From assembly GCF_021391675.1 (NCBI RefSeq), contig NZ_CP090095.1:4439001-4503000 (forward strand): 64,000 bases of DNA. Direction: 5' to 3'. The translations under genes and the position numbers were made by a program. The notes below the pieces were generated by a model. The model was not told where the DNA came from, searched no databases, and saw only the letters and a list, made by a program, of their open reading frames with translations. Positions 42,638 through 51,646 of the stretch are shown here, one piece after another (within the stretch, counting starts at the first letter, position 1; each line of letters opens with the position of its first letter). This DNA is from Neorhizobium galegae. GTDB taxonomy: Bacteria > Pseudomonadota > Alphaproteobacteria > Rhizobiales > Rhizobiaceae.

Positions 42638-44794
42638 TCAAGCCTCCGCGAACACGACGCGGCCGGCGGCACGGCGGGCCTGCAGCCAGCCGATCACCGA
42701 AGCGCGGAATTTCGAGAGGAACTTGTCCCAACCGGTCGGATTCATGATCACATCGGCGCGGTAGAAGGATGGACAGAGAACGGCGGCCTCGGAAACCTCG
42801 CCGCAATTGCCGCAGCCGACGCAGCTATTGTCGATCGCCGCGACCGGATCGTCTTTCAAAGGATCGTCCGTGTGTTTGACCGACAGCGACGGGCAGCCCG
42901 ACAGCCGGATGCAGGCGTGATCGCCGGTGCAGACATCCTCGTCCACCCCGAAACGCTCCTTCACCATACGCTTGCCGTCCTTGACCGCCTGGCTGAACTG
43001 CGGCTTCACGCGACGCTGCTTGTTCAGCATGCATTCGGAAGAGGCGACGATGATCTTCGGGCCTTTTTCCTTGCTCGTCAGCGCCTCCTTCAGCGTGTCG
43101 CGCATCTTGGCGACATCATAGGTGCGGTCGATCTGGCGCACCCAGGTGGCTCCGATGCCCTTTACCGCATTGACGATCGAATTGTTGGTCTTGCGGTTCG
43201 GGTTGATCGCCCGTGACGACAGGATGTCCTGGCCGCCGGTCGCCGCCGAATAGAAATTGTCGACGACGAGGATGACGCCGTCCTGCTTGTTGAACACCGC
43301 ATTGCCGACCGAGGTCGCAAGGCCGTTGTGCCAGAAGCCGCCATCGCCCATGACCGCGATCGAGCGCTTGTCCGCCTCGACATTGAAGGCAGAAGCGGAA
43401 GCCGGGCCGAGGCCGTAGCCCATGGTGGTGCCGCCGATATTGAACGGCGGCAGGATCGAGAACAGATGGCAGCCGATATCGGCCGAGACATGATGTTCGC
43501 CGAGTTCCTTTTCGACCAGTTTCATGGCCGCAAAGATCGGCCGCTCCGGACAGCCGGTACAGAAACCAGCCGGACGTGCCGGCACGACTTCGGCCAGAGC
43601 CTTCACCTTGGGGTCGTTGAGAACATCGCTCGGATCCGGCACCGGCGGCTGGTTGCCGAGAAGCAGTCGGTCATACTTCTCGATGAAGGTCTTCAGCCCC
43701 TTCATCATCACGGGCGCGGTATACTCGCCACCGAGCGGCAGGATGTCCTTGCCGTGCAGGCGCGTCTGGATATCGCGACGGCGCATCAGCGTATGGAGCG
43801 TCTGCTCGACATATTCCGGCGCGCCTTCTTCCACCATGATCACGGCTTTCTTGCCGAGACAGAAATCGACCACCTCGTCGTCGATCGTCGGGTAGGCGAC
43901 GTTCATCACGTAGATCGGCACCGACGAATTGCCGTAGACATCCGCCAGGCCGAGCTGCTGCAGGCCGCGCATGACGCCATTATAGAGACCGCCGAGCGTG
44001 ATGATGCCGATCTCGCCTTCTTCGGGGCCAAAGAACTCGTTGAGCTTCTTCTCCTTGATAAAGTTGACGGCAGCCGGCCAGCGGCGCTCCAGCTTGTCCT
44101 TCTCCTGCCCGAAATTCGCCGGCGGCAGGACGATGCGGTTGACGTCACGGACCGGGTTTTCGAGCGCCTCGCGGAGCGTGAACTTTGGCCGCTGGTTATC
44201 CTTGGCGACGAACTGGCCATGCACGTGACAGGCGCGGATGCGTACCTCCAGCATGACAGGGGTGTTGGAGGCTTCCGAAAGCTGGAAGCCATCTTCCACG
44301 GCCTGAACCATTGCCGACAGGTTGGGACGCGGGTCGAGAAGCCACATCTGCGACTTCATCGCAAACGCATGGCTGCGTTCCTGCATGATCGAAGAACCTT
44401 CGCCGAAATCCTCGCCGAGGATGATCAGCGCGCCGCCATTGACGCCGCCGGAAGACAGGTTGGAAAGCGCGTCCGACGCGACATTGGTACCGGCCGTCGA
44501 TTTCCATGTCACGGCGCCGCGCACCGGATACATCACCGAGGCAGACAACATCGCCGCCGCTGCCGCTTCCGAGGCCGAGGTCTCGAAATGAACCCCGAGA
44601 TCCTCCATGATGTCCTTGGCATCGGCCAGTACGTCCATCAGATGCGAGATCGGTGAGCCCTGGTAACCGCCGACATAGGAAACGCCGGATTGCAGCAGCG
44701 CCTTGGTGATGGCGAGAATGCCTTCCCCGCGGAAAATCTCGCCTTCTCCTAGTTTGAGATCTTCGACTTCGCGCGCAAAAGATCGCTCGGCCAT
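42638..44794 (-). CDS. indolepyruvate:ferredoxin oxidoreductase alpha subunit-like protein
   Basis: 718 residues from ATG 44794 (GAAGGGGAACTGCC upstream). Order: pyrimidine-binding domain (GYQGSPISHLMDVLAD; FETSASEAAAAAMLSAS), central domain (GIITLGGLYNGVMRGL), TPP domain (FCTGCPERPIFAAMK; GDGGFWHNGLATSVGNAVF with the TPP-Mg motif) and two C-terminal cysteine clusters (CTGDHACIRLSGCPSL; CVGCGNCGEVSEAAVLC) for 4Fe-4S centres. This is the IorA layout. It is divergent from the aryl-CoA monooxygenase operon, which supports an indole-to-anthranilate theme. Aryl-pyruvate specificity is inferred. Confidence 0.92.
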   Translation of the reverse strand: MAERSFAREVEDLKLGEGEIFRGEGILAITKALLQSGVSYVGGYQGSPISHLMDVLADAKDIMEDLGVHFETSASEAAAAAMLSASVMYPVRGAVTWKSTAGTNVASDALSNLSSGGVNGGALIILGEDFGEGSSIMQERSHAFAMKSQMWLLDPRPNLSAMVQAVEDGFQLSEASNTPVMLEVRIRACHVHGQFVAKDNQRPKFTLREALENPVRDVNRIVLPPANFGQEKDKLERRWPAAVNFIKEKKLNEFFGPEEGEIGIITLGGLYNGVMRGLQQLGLADVYGNSSVPIYVMNVAYPTIDDEVVDFCLGKKAVIMVEEGAPEYVEQTLHTLMRRRDIQTRLHGKDILPLGGEYTAPVMMKGLKTFIEKYDRLLLGNQPPVPDPSDVLNDPKVKALAEVVPARPAGFCTGCPERPIFAAMKLVEKELGEHHVSADIGCHLFSILPPFNIGGTTMGYGLGPASASAFNVEADKRSIAVMGDGGFWHNGLATSVGNAVFNKQDGVILVVDNFYSAATGGQDILSSRAINPNRKTNNSIVNAVKGIGATWVRQIDRTYDVAKMRDTLKEALTSKEKGPKIIVASSECMLNKQRRVKPQFSQAVKDGKRMVKERFGVDEDVCTGDHACIRLSGCPSLSVKHTDDPLKDDPVAAIDNSCVGCGNCGEVSEAAVLCPSFYRADVIMNPTGWDKFLSKFRASVIGWLQARRAAGRVVFAEA

Positions 44795-44862
44795 GGCAGT
44801 TCCCCTTCGCCTTGTCGGCTTCAATCCATAATCATTTGCAAAAGCATATTTTCGACACCCGC

Positions 44863-44882
44863 CATTTGTCAATTCACAAATG
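44863..44882. promoter_or_regulatory. 20-bp inverted repeat near the iorA start
   Basis: CATTTGT (44863-44869) and ACAAATG (44876-44882), perfect 7-bp arms and a 6-nt centre, about 70 nt upstream of iorA. Candidate repressor or activator site. Confidence 0.45.
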
Positions 44883-44954
44883 CTGCCGGAACGGTAAGTC
44901 CTGCTTAAGCCGAGCGTCGGACAGGATACGAGGATCAGCAATAGGTATCATTAT

Positions 44955-44970
44955 ATATGCTAATGCATAT
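44955..44970. promoter_or_regulatory. inverted repeat ATATGC-TAAT-GCATAT
   Basis: Perfect 6-bp arms. The AATGCATA part (44962-44969) also occurs at 14444-14451 in the GntR/aldolase divergent region, and ATGCATA at 33766-33772. It could be a shared GntR-type site. Confidence 0.4.
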
Positions 44971-45045
44971 TATTTGGCCGATCCCGCATGAAAACTGCCG
45001 GCGTTGCCGCAAATCCGCTTGACGGGTCGATCAAACGCCATATAG

Positions 45046-45057
45046 TTTAAACTTAAA
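45046..45057 (+). promoter_or_regulatory. recurrent operator-like motif, copy 6 (TTTAAACTTAAA)
   Basis: 35 nt upstream of the aryl-CoA monooxygenase start, a position that would overlap a promoter or block initiation. Confidence 0.5.
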
Positions 45058-45092
45058 ATAATGAGCGACTGAACGTCAAGGAGGACTTGGAT

Positions 45093-47435
45093 ATGCGCAT
45101 CGTCTGTATCGGTGGCGGCCCGGCCGGTCTCTATTTCGCGCTCCTGATGAAGAAGCTGCATCCCGAGCATTCCATTTCCGTTGTCGAGCGCAACAAGCCT
45201 TACGACACGTTCGGCTGGGGCGTCGTCTTCTCCGATGCCACCATGGTGTCGATGAAGGCGTGGGACCCGGAAAGTGCGGCCGAAATCGAGGACGCCTTCA
45301 ACCACTGGGACGATATCGAGCTGCTGTTCAAGGGCACGCGCCAGCGCACCTCCGGCCACGGCTTTGTCGGCATTGGCCGCAAGAAGCTCTTGAACATCCT
45401 GCAGCGCCGCTGCGAGGCGCTCGGCGTCGAGCTTGTTTTTGAAACCGATTCCAACGGCGATGTCGACTATCCGGATGCGGACCTGATCATCGCGTCGGAC
45501 GGTTTCAACTCGAAGATCCGCAACCGTTATCCGGAGGTCTTCGAACCGGATCTCGTCGTGCGTCCGAACCGCTATATCTGGCTCGGCACAAACAAGCTGT
45601 TCGACGCCTTCACCTTCGACTTCCGCAAGACGGATCACGGCTGGTTCCAGGCGCATATCTACAAGTTCGACGACCAGACCTCGACCTTCATCGTCGAAAC
45701 GACGGAAGAAGCTTACGAAAAGCACGGCCTCGGCCAGATGGACCAGCAGGGCTCGATCGATTTCTGCCAGGACCTGTTCTCGGAAGTCCTCGAAGGCTCC
45801 GAACTGATGACCAATGCCCGGCACCTGCGCGGCAGCGCCTGGCTCAACTTCAACCGCCTGATCTGCGGCAAGTGGAGCCATTTCAACGGTAACTCGCATG
45901 TCGTGCTGATGGGTGATGCCGCCCATACCGCCCATTTTGCGATCGGTTCCGGCACCAAGCTCGCCATCGATGACGCGATCGAGCTCAGCAACCAGTTCAA
46001 CAAGCTCGGCCATTCGAAGGACAAGATCCCGGAAGTCCTCGAAACCTACGAGGAAATCCGCCGCGTCGACGTCGCCCGCATCCAGAATGCCGCCCGCAAC
46101 GCCATGGAATGGTTCGAAGTGGTTGGCCAGCGTTATGCCGATACGCTGGAGCCGGAACAGTTCATGTATTCGATGCTGACCCGCTCGCAGCGCATCAGCC
46201 ACGAGAATCTTCGCCTGCGCGACCCAAAATGGCTGGAGGGTTACGAGCGCTGGTTCGCGAGGAAAAACGGCATCGAGGTGAACGGCAACGGCCGCACCCT
46301 GCCGCCGATGTTTACGCCCTATTCGCTGCGCGAAACCCATCTGCCGAACCGTATCGTCATGTCGCCGATGGCCATGTACTCCGCCAGGGACGGGCTGCTG
46401 GACGATTTCCATCTGGTCCACCTCGGCTCCCGCGCGCTCGGCGGCGCCGGCCTCGTGTTTGGGGAAATGACCTGCGTCTCGCCCGACGCCCGCATCACTC
46501 CCGGCTGCCTCGGCCTCTGGAACGAGGAACAGGCGGCCGCCTGGAAACGCTTCGTCACCTTCGTACATGACAATTCAGGCGCCAAGGTCGGCATCCAGCT
46601 GGGTCATGCGGGCCGCAAGGGCTCGACCAAGGTTGCCTGGGAAGGTATCGACCAGCCGGTCGAAGAAGGCGGCTGGGATCTGATCTCGGCCTCTGCTCTG
46701 CCCTACCTCAAGATCGGCCAGGTTCCGAAGGCTATGGATCGCGCCGACATGGATCGTGTCATCGCCGACCATATGCGCTCCGCAAAGTTCGCGGCCGAAG
46801 CCGGTGCGGATTGGTTGGAGCTGCACTGCGCCCACGGTTATCTTCTGTCGAGCTTCCTTTCGCCGCTCACCAATATCCGCACCGACGAATACGGCGGCAG
46901 CCATGAAAACCGCGCGCGTTATCCGCTGGAAGTCTTCAAGGCGGTCCGCGAGGTCTGGCCGCAAAACAAGCCGATCTCCGTGCGGCTCTCCTGCCATGAC
47001 TGGTTCGAAGGCGGCAACACGCCGGAAGACGCGGCGATCTACGCGCAGATGTTCAAGGATGCCGGTGCCGACCTGATCGACTGCTCGTCCGGCCAGGTAT
47101 GGAAGGAAGAAAAGCCGGTCTATGGCCGCCTCTTCCAGACGCCCTTCTCCGACAAGATCCGCAACGAAATCGGCATTCCGACCATCGCCGTCGGCGCGAT
47201 TTCGGAGGCCGATCATGCGAACTCGATCATCGCCGCCGGCCGCGCCGATCTCTGCGCCGTCGCCCGCCCGCATCTTGCCGATCCGGCCTGGGTTCTGCAT
47301 GAAGCGGCAAAGATCGGCCTGAAGGACATTCCCTGGCCAAAACAATATTATTCCGGCAAGGCGCAATACGAGACCAACCTCGCGCGCGCTGCGGCAGCCG
47401 TTGCCCCTCTGGCTGTCGGCCCGGCGGCGAAATAA
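45093..47435 (+). CDS. bifunctional aryl-CoA monooxygenase / OYE-type reductase (2-aminobenzoyl-CoA monooxygenase/reductase or salicylyl-CoA 5-hydroxylase type)
   Basis: 780 residues from ATG 45093 (AAGGAGG nine bases upstream; the TTG at 45087 is rejected). The N-terminal half (about 1-390) is a class A flavin monooxygenase: VCIGGGPAGLYFALLMKK at 4-21 and GDAAHTAHFAIGSGTKLAIDDA near 275. The C-terminal half (about 400-770) is an old-yellow-enzyme domain: FTPYSLRETHLPNRIVMSPM, LGHAGRKGS, HCAHGYLLSSFLSP with catalytic His, and CAVARPHLADP. This fusion is known from the Azoarcus evansii 2-aminobenzoyl-CoA pathway, where one protein hydroxylates and then reduces the ring. It heads an eight-gene operon with beta-oxidation-like genes and RidA. 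Whether the substrate is the 2-amino or 2-hydroxy compound cannot be read from the sequence. Confidence 0.9.
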   Translation: MRIVCIGGGPAGLYFALLMKKLHPEHSISVVERNKPYDTFGWGVVFSDATMVSMKAWDPESAAEIEDAFNHWDDIELLFKGTRQRTSGHGFVGIGRKKLLNILQRRCEALGVELVFETDSNGDVDYPDADLIIASDGFNSKIRNRYPEVFEPDLVVRPNRYIWLGTNKLFDAFTFDFRKTDHGWFQAHIYKFDDQTSTFIVETTEEAYEKHGLGQMDQQGSIDFCQDLFSEVLEGSELMTNARHLRGSAWLNFNRLICGKWSHFNGNSHVVLMGDAAHTAHFAIGSGTKLAIDDAIELSNQFNKLGHSKDKIPEVLETYEEIRRVDVARIQNAARNAMEWFEVVGQRYADTLEPEQFMYSMLTRSQRISHENLRLRDPKWLEGYERWFARKNGIEVNGNGRTLPPMFTPYSLRETHLPNRIVMSPMAMYSARDGLLDDFHLVHLGSRALGGAGLVFGEMTCVSPDARITPGCLGLWNEEQAAAWKRFVTFVHDNSGAKVGIQLGHAGRKGSTKVAWEGIDQPVEEGGWDLISASALPYLKIGQVPKAMDRADMDRVIADHMRSAKFAAEAGADWLELHCAHGYLLSSFLSPLTNIRTDEYGGSHENRARYPLEVFKAVREVWPQNKPISVRLSCHDWFEGGNTPEDAAIYAQMFKDAGADLIDCSSGQVWKEEKPVYGRLFQTPFSDKIRNEIGIPTIAVGAISEADHANSIIAAGRADLCAVARPHLADPAWVLHEAAKIGLKDIPWPKQYYSGKAQYETNLARAAAAVAPLAVGPAAK

Positions 47436-47445
47436 GGATCGCGTC

Positions 47446-48258
47446 ATGACCGAAGCGCCCCCTGCCAGTCTTGCCAGTGCCAGTCTTGCCAGCCGTCACG
47501 CCCTCGTCACCGGCGCGGGCTCGGGCATCGGTGCGGCGATCGCGACGGCGCTGGTGGAAGCCGGCGCGCGGGTGACGCTCGCCGGCCGGCGGGCAGAACC
47601 TCTTGAGGAGCTTGCCACAGCGCTTGGTAGGGACAAGGTCTGCGTCGCGGCCGGTTTCGACGTCACCGACGAGATAGCCATCGGCACCGGCCTGAAGGCG
47701 GCACGAGCCGTGTTCGGTCCTGTCGATATCCTCGTCAACAATGCCGGCGAGGGCCCGAGCGCGCCCTTCGAAAAGACCTCGCTGGAGATGTGGAACCGCG
47801 TCATGTCGGTCGATCTCACCGGCGTATTCCTCGTGACCCAGGCCGTACTGCCGGATCTCAAGGCTTTTGGCGCAGGCGCCCGCATCATCAATATTGCCTC
47901 AACCGCGGGGCTCACCGGCTACGCCTACGTCTCGGCCTACGTGGCCGCCAAACATGGCGTCGTCGGCCTCACCCGTTCGCTGGCGCTCGAGCTTGCCAGG
48001 ACCGGCATCACCGTCAACGCCGTCTGCCCCGGCTTTACCGACACGCCCCTGATCGCGCGCTCCATCGAGACGATCGTCGCAAAGACCGGACGGACGGAAG
48101 AGCAGGCACGACAGGAATTTACCAGGAACAACCCACAGGGGCGGCTGGTGAAGCCGGAGGAAGTCGCAGACACGGTTCTGTGGCTGGCATCGCCCGGAGC
48201 GGCGTCGATCAACGGACAGGCAATCGCGGTTGCCGGGGGAGAAGTCATGGCAGGCTAG
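47446..48258 (+). CDS. short-chain dehydrogenase/reductase (3-hydroxyacyl-CoA dehydrogenase-like)
   Basis: 270 residues from ATG 47446, 10 nt after the monooxygenase stop. Complete classical SDR: ALVTGAGSGIGAAIATAL about 18-35, VNNAGEGP, catalytic Ser-Tyr-Lys in NIASTAGLTGYAYVSAYVAAKHG, and the GFTDTPL motif after the active site. It should oxidise or reduce a hydroxyl/keto group with NAD(P) in the ring-degradation route. Unlike the SDR half of the DUF35 fusion, all catalytic residues are kept. Confidence 0.92.
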   Translation: MTEAPPASLASASLASRHALVTGAGSGIGAAIATALVEAGARVTLAGRRAEPLEELATALGRDKVCVAAGFDVTDEIAIGTGLKAARAVFGPVDILVNNAGEGPSAPFEKTSLEMWNRVMSVDLTGVFLVTQAVLPDLKAFGAGARIINIASTAGLTGYAYVSAYVAAKHGVVGLTRSLALELARTGITVNAVCPGFTDTPLIARSIETIVAKTGRTEEQARQEFTRNNPQGRLVKPEEVADTVLWLASPGAASINGQAIAVAGGEVMAG

Positions 48259-48301
48259 TCGGCCTCGGCATGAACCAGGGAATGAAAACCGGGAGATCAG
48301 G

Positions 48302-48748
48302 ATGGAACTGGAAAAGGGCATAACCGAGAACGGTAGCGGATATAACGGCACCAGCTGGAATATCCTCGGCCAGGTCTATTTCCCAAAGGCGGTCTGCGAC
48401 GACACCTTCGCCTTTGAAACCAACAGTCTGCCGGGTCAGTTCGTGCCTGTGCACGTCCACCCGACCCAGGACGAATTCATCCTTGTGCAGGAGGGTGAAC
48501 TTGATCTGAAGCTCGACGGCCAATGGGTCAAGGCTAAGGCCGGAGATCTGGTGCGCATGCCGCGCGGCATCCCTCACGGATACTTCAACAAGTCCGACAA
48601 GCCGTGCCGGGCACTCTTCTGGGTCTCACCGGCCCGCAAGCTCCAGAAGCTTTTCGAAGAGCTGCACGAGATGACCGACGTGGAGGAAATCGTGAAGGTT
48701 TCCGCCGCGCACGAGGTGGATTTCCTGCCACCCTCCGCCAACGACTGA
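48302..48748 (+). CDS. small cupin domain protein
   Basis: 148 residues from ATG 48302, with GGGAGATCAGG upstream. Single cupin barrel: FVPVHVHPTQDEFILVQEGELDLKLDG (His/His/Glu metal-binding pattern, about 45-70) and AGDLVRMPRGIPHGYFN with the last His. Such one-domain cupins act as dioxygenases, isomerases or ligand-binding accessory proteins. It is third in the aryl-CoA operon. It is far too small for a gentisate dioxygenase (about 340 residues), so gentisate cleavage is not supported. Confidence 0.88.
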   Translation: MELEKGITENGSGYNGTSWNILGQVYFPKAVCDDTFAFETNSLPGQFVPVHVHPTQDEFILVQEGELDLKLDGQWVKAKAGDLVRMPRGIPHGYFNKSDKPCRALFWVSPARKLQKLFEELHEMTDVEEIVKVSAAHEVDFLPPSAND

Positions 48749-48808
48749 CCCCGGGAGAGGTCCTGCCGCCCGGAAAGGGACGGTCGATGAAAAGGAGAGG
48801 AGACGGAT

Positions 48809-49650
48809 ATGAGTGACGTGATGAAGGACATGAAACACAGTTTTCGCGACTACCAGCCGAAACATTTCCTCTGGGAAGTGAGCGAAAACGGCCGCGTCGG
48901 GACGGTTCGCCTCAATCGCCCGGAGCGCAAGAACCCGCTGACCTTCGAAAGCTATGCGGAACTGCGCGATCTTTTCCGCGATCTCGTCTACGCCTCCGAC
49001 ATCCGCTCGATCGTCCTGACCGGCGCCGGCGGCAATTTTTCCTCCGGCGGCGACGTCTTCGAAATCATCGAGCCGCTGACCCATATGGCGATGCCGGACC
49101 TGCTCGCTTTCACCCGCATGACCGGCGATCTCGTCAAGGCCATGAAGAAATGCCCACAGCCGATCGTCGCTGCGGTCGACGGCATCTGCATGGGGGCAGG
49201 CGCGATCCTCGCCATGGCCTCAGACATGCGGCTGGCGACGCCCGAAACCAAGACCGCCTTCCTCTTCACCCGCGTCGGCCTTGCCGGAGCCGACATGGGC
49301 GCCTGCGGGATTCTGCCACGCATCATCGGCCAGGGCCGCGCCGCCGAACTGCTCTTCACCGGCCGTTCGATGAGCGCCGATGAAGGCCATGCATGGGGCT
49401 TCTTCAACGCCCTTCACCCGCAGGACGCGGTCGAGGCAGAGGCCGTCAAGCTCGCCCATTCGCTGGCGAATGGTCCGTGGTTCGCACACACGATGACCAA
49501 AACCATGCTGAACCAGGAATGGGCGATGGGCATCGAAGAGATGATCGAATCCGAAGCCCAGGCGCAGGCGATCTGCATGGCGACCAAGGATTTCCGCCGC
49601 GCCTTCGAGGCTTTCGCCGAAAAGCGCAAGCCGGTTTTCGAGGGCGACTG

Positions 49651-49651
<1 letters not shown>
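48809..49651 (+). CDS. enoyl-CoA hydratase/isomerase family protein
   Basis: 280 residues; ATG preceded by GGAGAGGAGACGG. Crotonase fold: [22 protein letters not shown], oxyanion-hole pieces [11 protein letters not shown] about 70-80 and [19 protein letters not shown], then [22 protein letters not shown] in place of the usual acidic loop of hydratases. That loop differs from typical enoyl-CoA hydratases, so it may act as a ring hydrolase or isomerase on an alicyclic CoA ester. Fourth gene in the operon; its stop shares one base with the next start. Confidence 0.9.
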
Positions 49652-50826
<1,175 letters not shown>

Positions 50827-50834
50827 GGACGATC

Positions 50835-51266
50835 ATGGCTTACACGACCTCCCGCCGATTGAATTTTGGAGATTGCGACCCTTCCGGCATCGCCTATTTC
50901 CCCTCCTATCTGAACATCATGGTCGGCGTTTGCGAGGAATTTTTCGGCGCGATCGGCTCGCCCTGGCCGGAAATGATCAGTCGCCGCAAGATTGGCGTGC
51001 CGACCGTGACGCTGGACGTCGCGTTCAAGAGCCCAGGCTACCATGGCGATATGATGGATTTCACCATCAAGGTTATGCGGATCGGCAACAGCTCTGTCGA
51101 TCTCGAATACGAGGTGCGGGCCGGGGACCGGCTGCTCTGGACTGCGAAGCAGCGGCTCGTCGCCACCTCGAACGAAACCCACAAGGCCATTCCCTGGCCA
51201 GACGATATGCGCGCCGCGCTGACACAGCATTTGGAGAAGAATAATGCACACCATCCTGCAGCCTGA
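50835..51266 (+). CDS. acyl-CoA thioesterase, 4HBT hot-dog family
   Basis: 143 residues, ATG preceded by GAGGACGATC. 4-hydroxybenzoyl-CoA thioesterase-type active site NFGDCDPSGIAYFPSYLN about residues 10-27 with the Asp that positions water. The rest is a hot-dog beta-sheet (TVTLDVAFKSPGYHGDMMDFTIKVMRIGNSSVDLEYEV). In a CoA-dependent aromatic operon it may release dead-end CoA esters. Its 3' end overlaps the RidA gene by 23 nt. Confidence 0.9.
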   Translation: MAYTTSRRLNFGDCDPSGIAYFPSYLNIMVGVCEEFFGAIGSPWPEMISRRKIGVPTVTLDVAFKSPGYHGDMMDFTIKVMRIGNSSVDLEYEVRAGDRLLWTAKQRLVATSNETHKAIPWPDDMRAALTQHLEKNNAHHPAA

Positions 51267-51639
51267 AGGCTGGGCAAAACCGATCGGTTACGCCAACGGC
51301 GTCGCCGCCAACGGCCGCCAGGTCTTCGTCGGCGGGCAGATCGGCTGGAATGGCCAATGCCAGTTCGAGACCGACGATTTTGTCGGCCAGGTCAGGCAGA
51401 CGCTGCAGAACGTCGTCGCCGTGCTGGCCGAGGCCGGCGCCGGACCCGAGCACATCACCACCATGACCTGGTATTTTACCGACAAGGCCGAATATCTCGG
51501 CAACCTGAAGGGCATCGGCCAGGTCTACCGGGAAATCATCGGCAAGCACTTTCCGGCCATGGCCGCGATGCAGGTCGTGGCGCTGGTGGAAGACCGCGCC
51601 AAGATCGAAATCCAGGCCACCGCCGTCATTCCGTCCTGA
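51244..51639 (+). CDS. RidA family protein (reactive enamine/imine deaminase)
   Basis: 131 residues, typical RidA/YjgF length. Conserved features: IGYANGVAANGRQVFVGGQIGW, ETDDFVGQVRQTLQNVVAVLAEAGAGPEHITTMTWYF and PAMAAMQVVALVEDRAKIEIQATAV. The catalytic Arg usual in RidA near residue 105 is not obvious in this segment (KHFPAMAAMQVV), so it may be a diverged group. RidA hydrolyses enamines, and placing it between the aryl-CoA monooxygenase and beta-oxidation genes suggests removal of the ring amino group after dearomatisation. That is an inference supporting an anthraniloyl-CoA substrate. Confidence 0.9.
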   Translation: MHTILQPEGWAKPIGYANGVAANGRQVFVGGQIGWNGQCQFETDDFVGQVRQTLQNVVAVLAEAGAGPEHITTMTWYFTDKAEYLGNLKGIGQVYREIIGKHFPAMAAMQVVALVEDRAKIEIQATAVIPS

Positions 51640-51646
51640 GGCAGTC

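Larger units (their letters stand above)
44795..45092. promoter_or_regulatory. 298-bp divergent control region (iorA / aryl-CoA monooxygenase operon)
   Basis: AT-rich, no gene. It contains three distinct symmetric elements: CATTTGT/ACAAATG (44863-44882), ATATGC-TAAT-GCATAT (44955-44970), and a copy of the recurrent 12-bp motif near the monooxygenase start. Both operons probably have their promoters here. Confidence 0.6.

Noticed and set aside
48302..48748. Cupin as gentisate dioxygenase for a salicylate-gentisate route
   Set aside because: 148 residues and one cupin barrel; gentisate dioxygenases have about 340 residues and two barrels.
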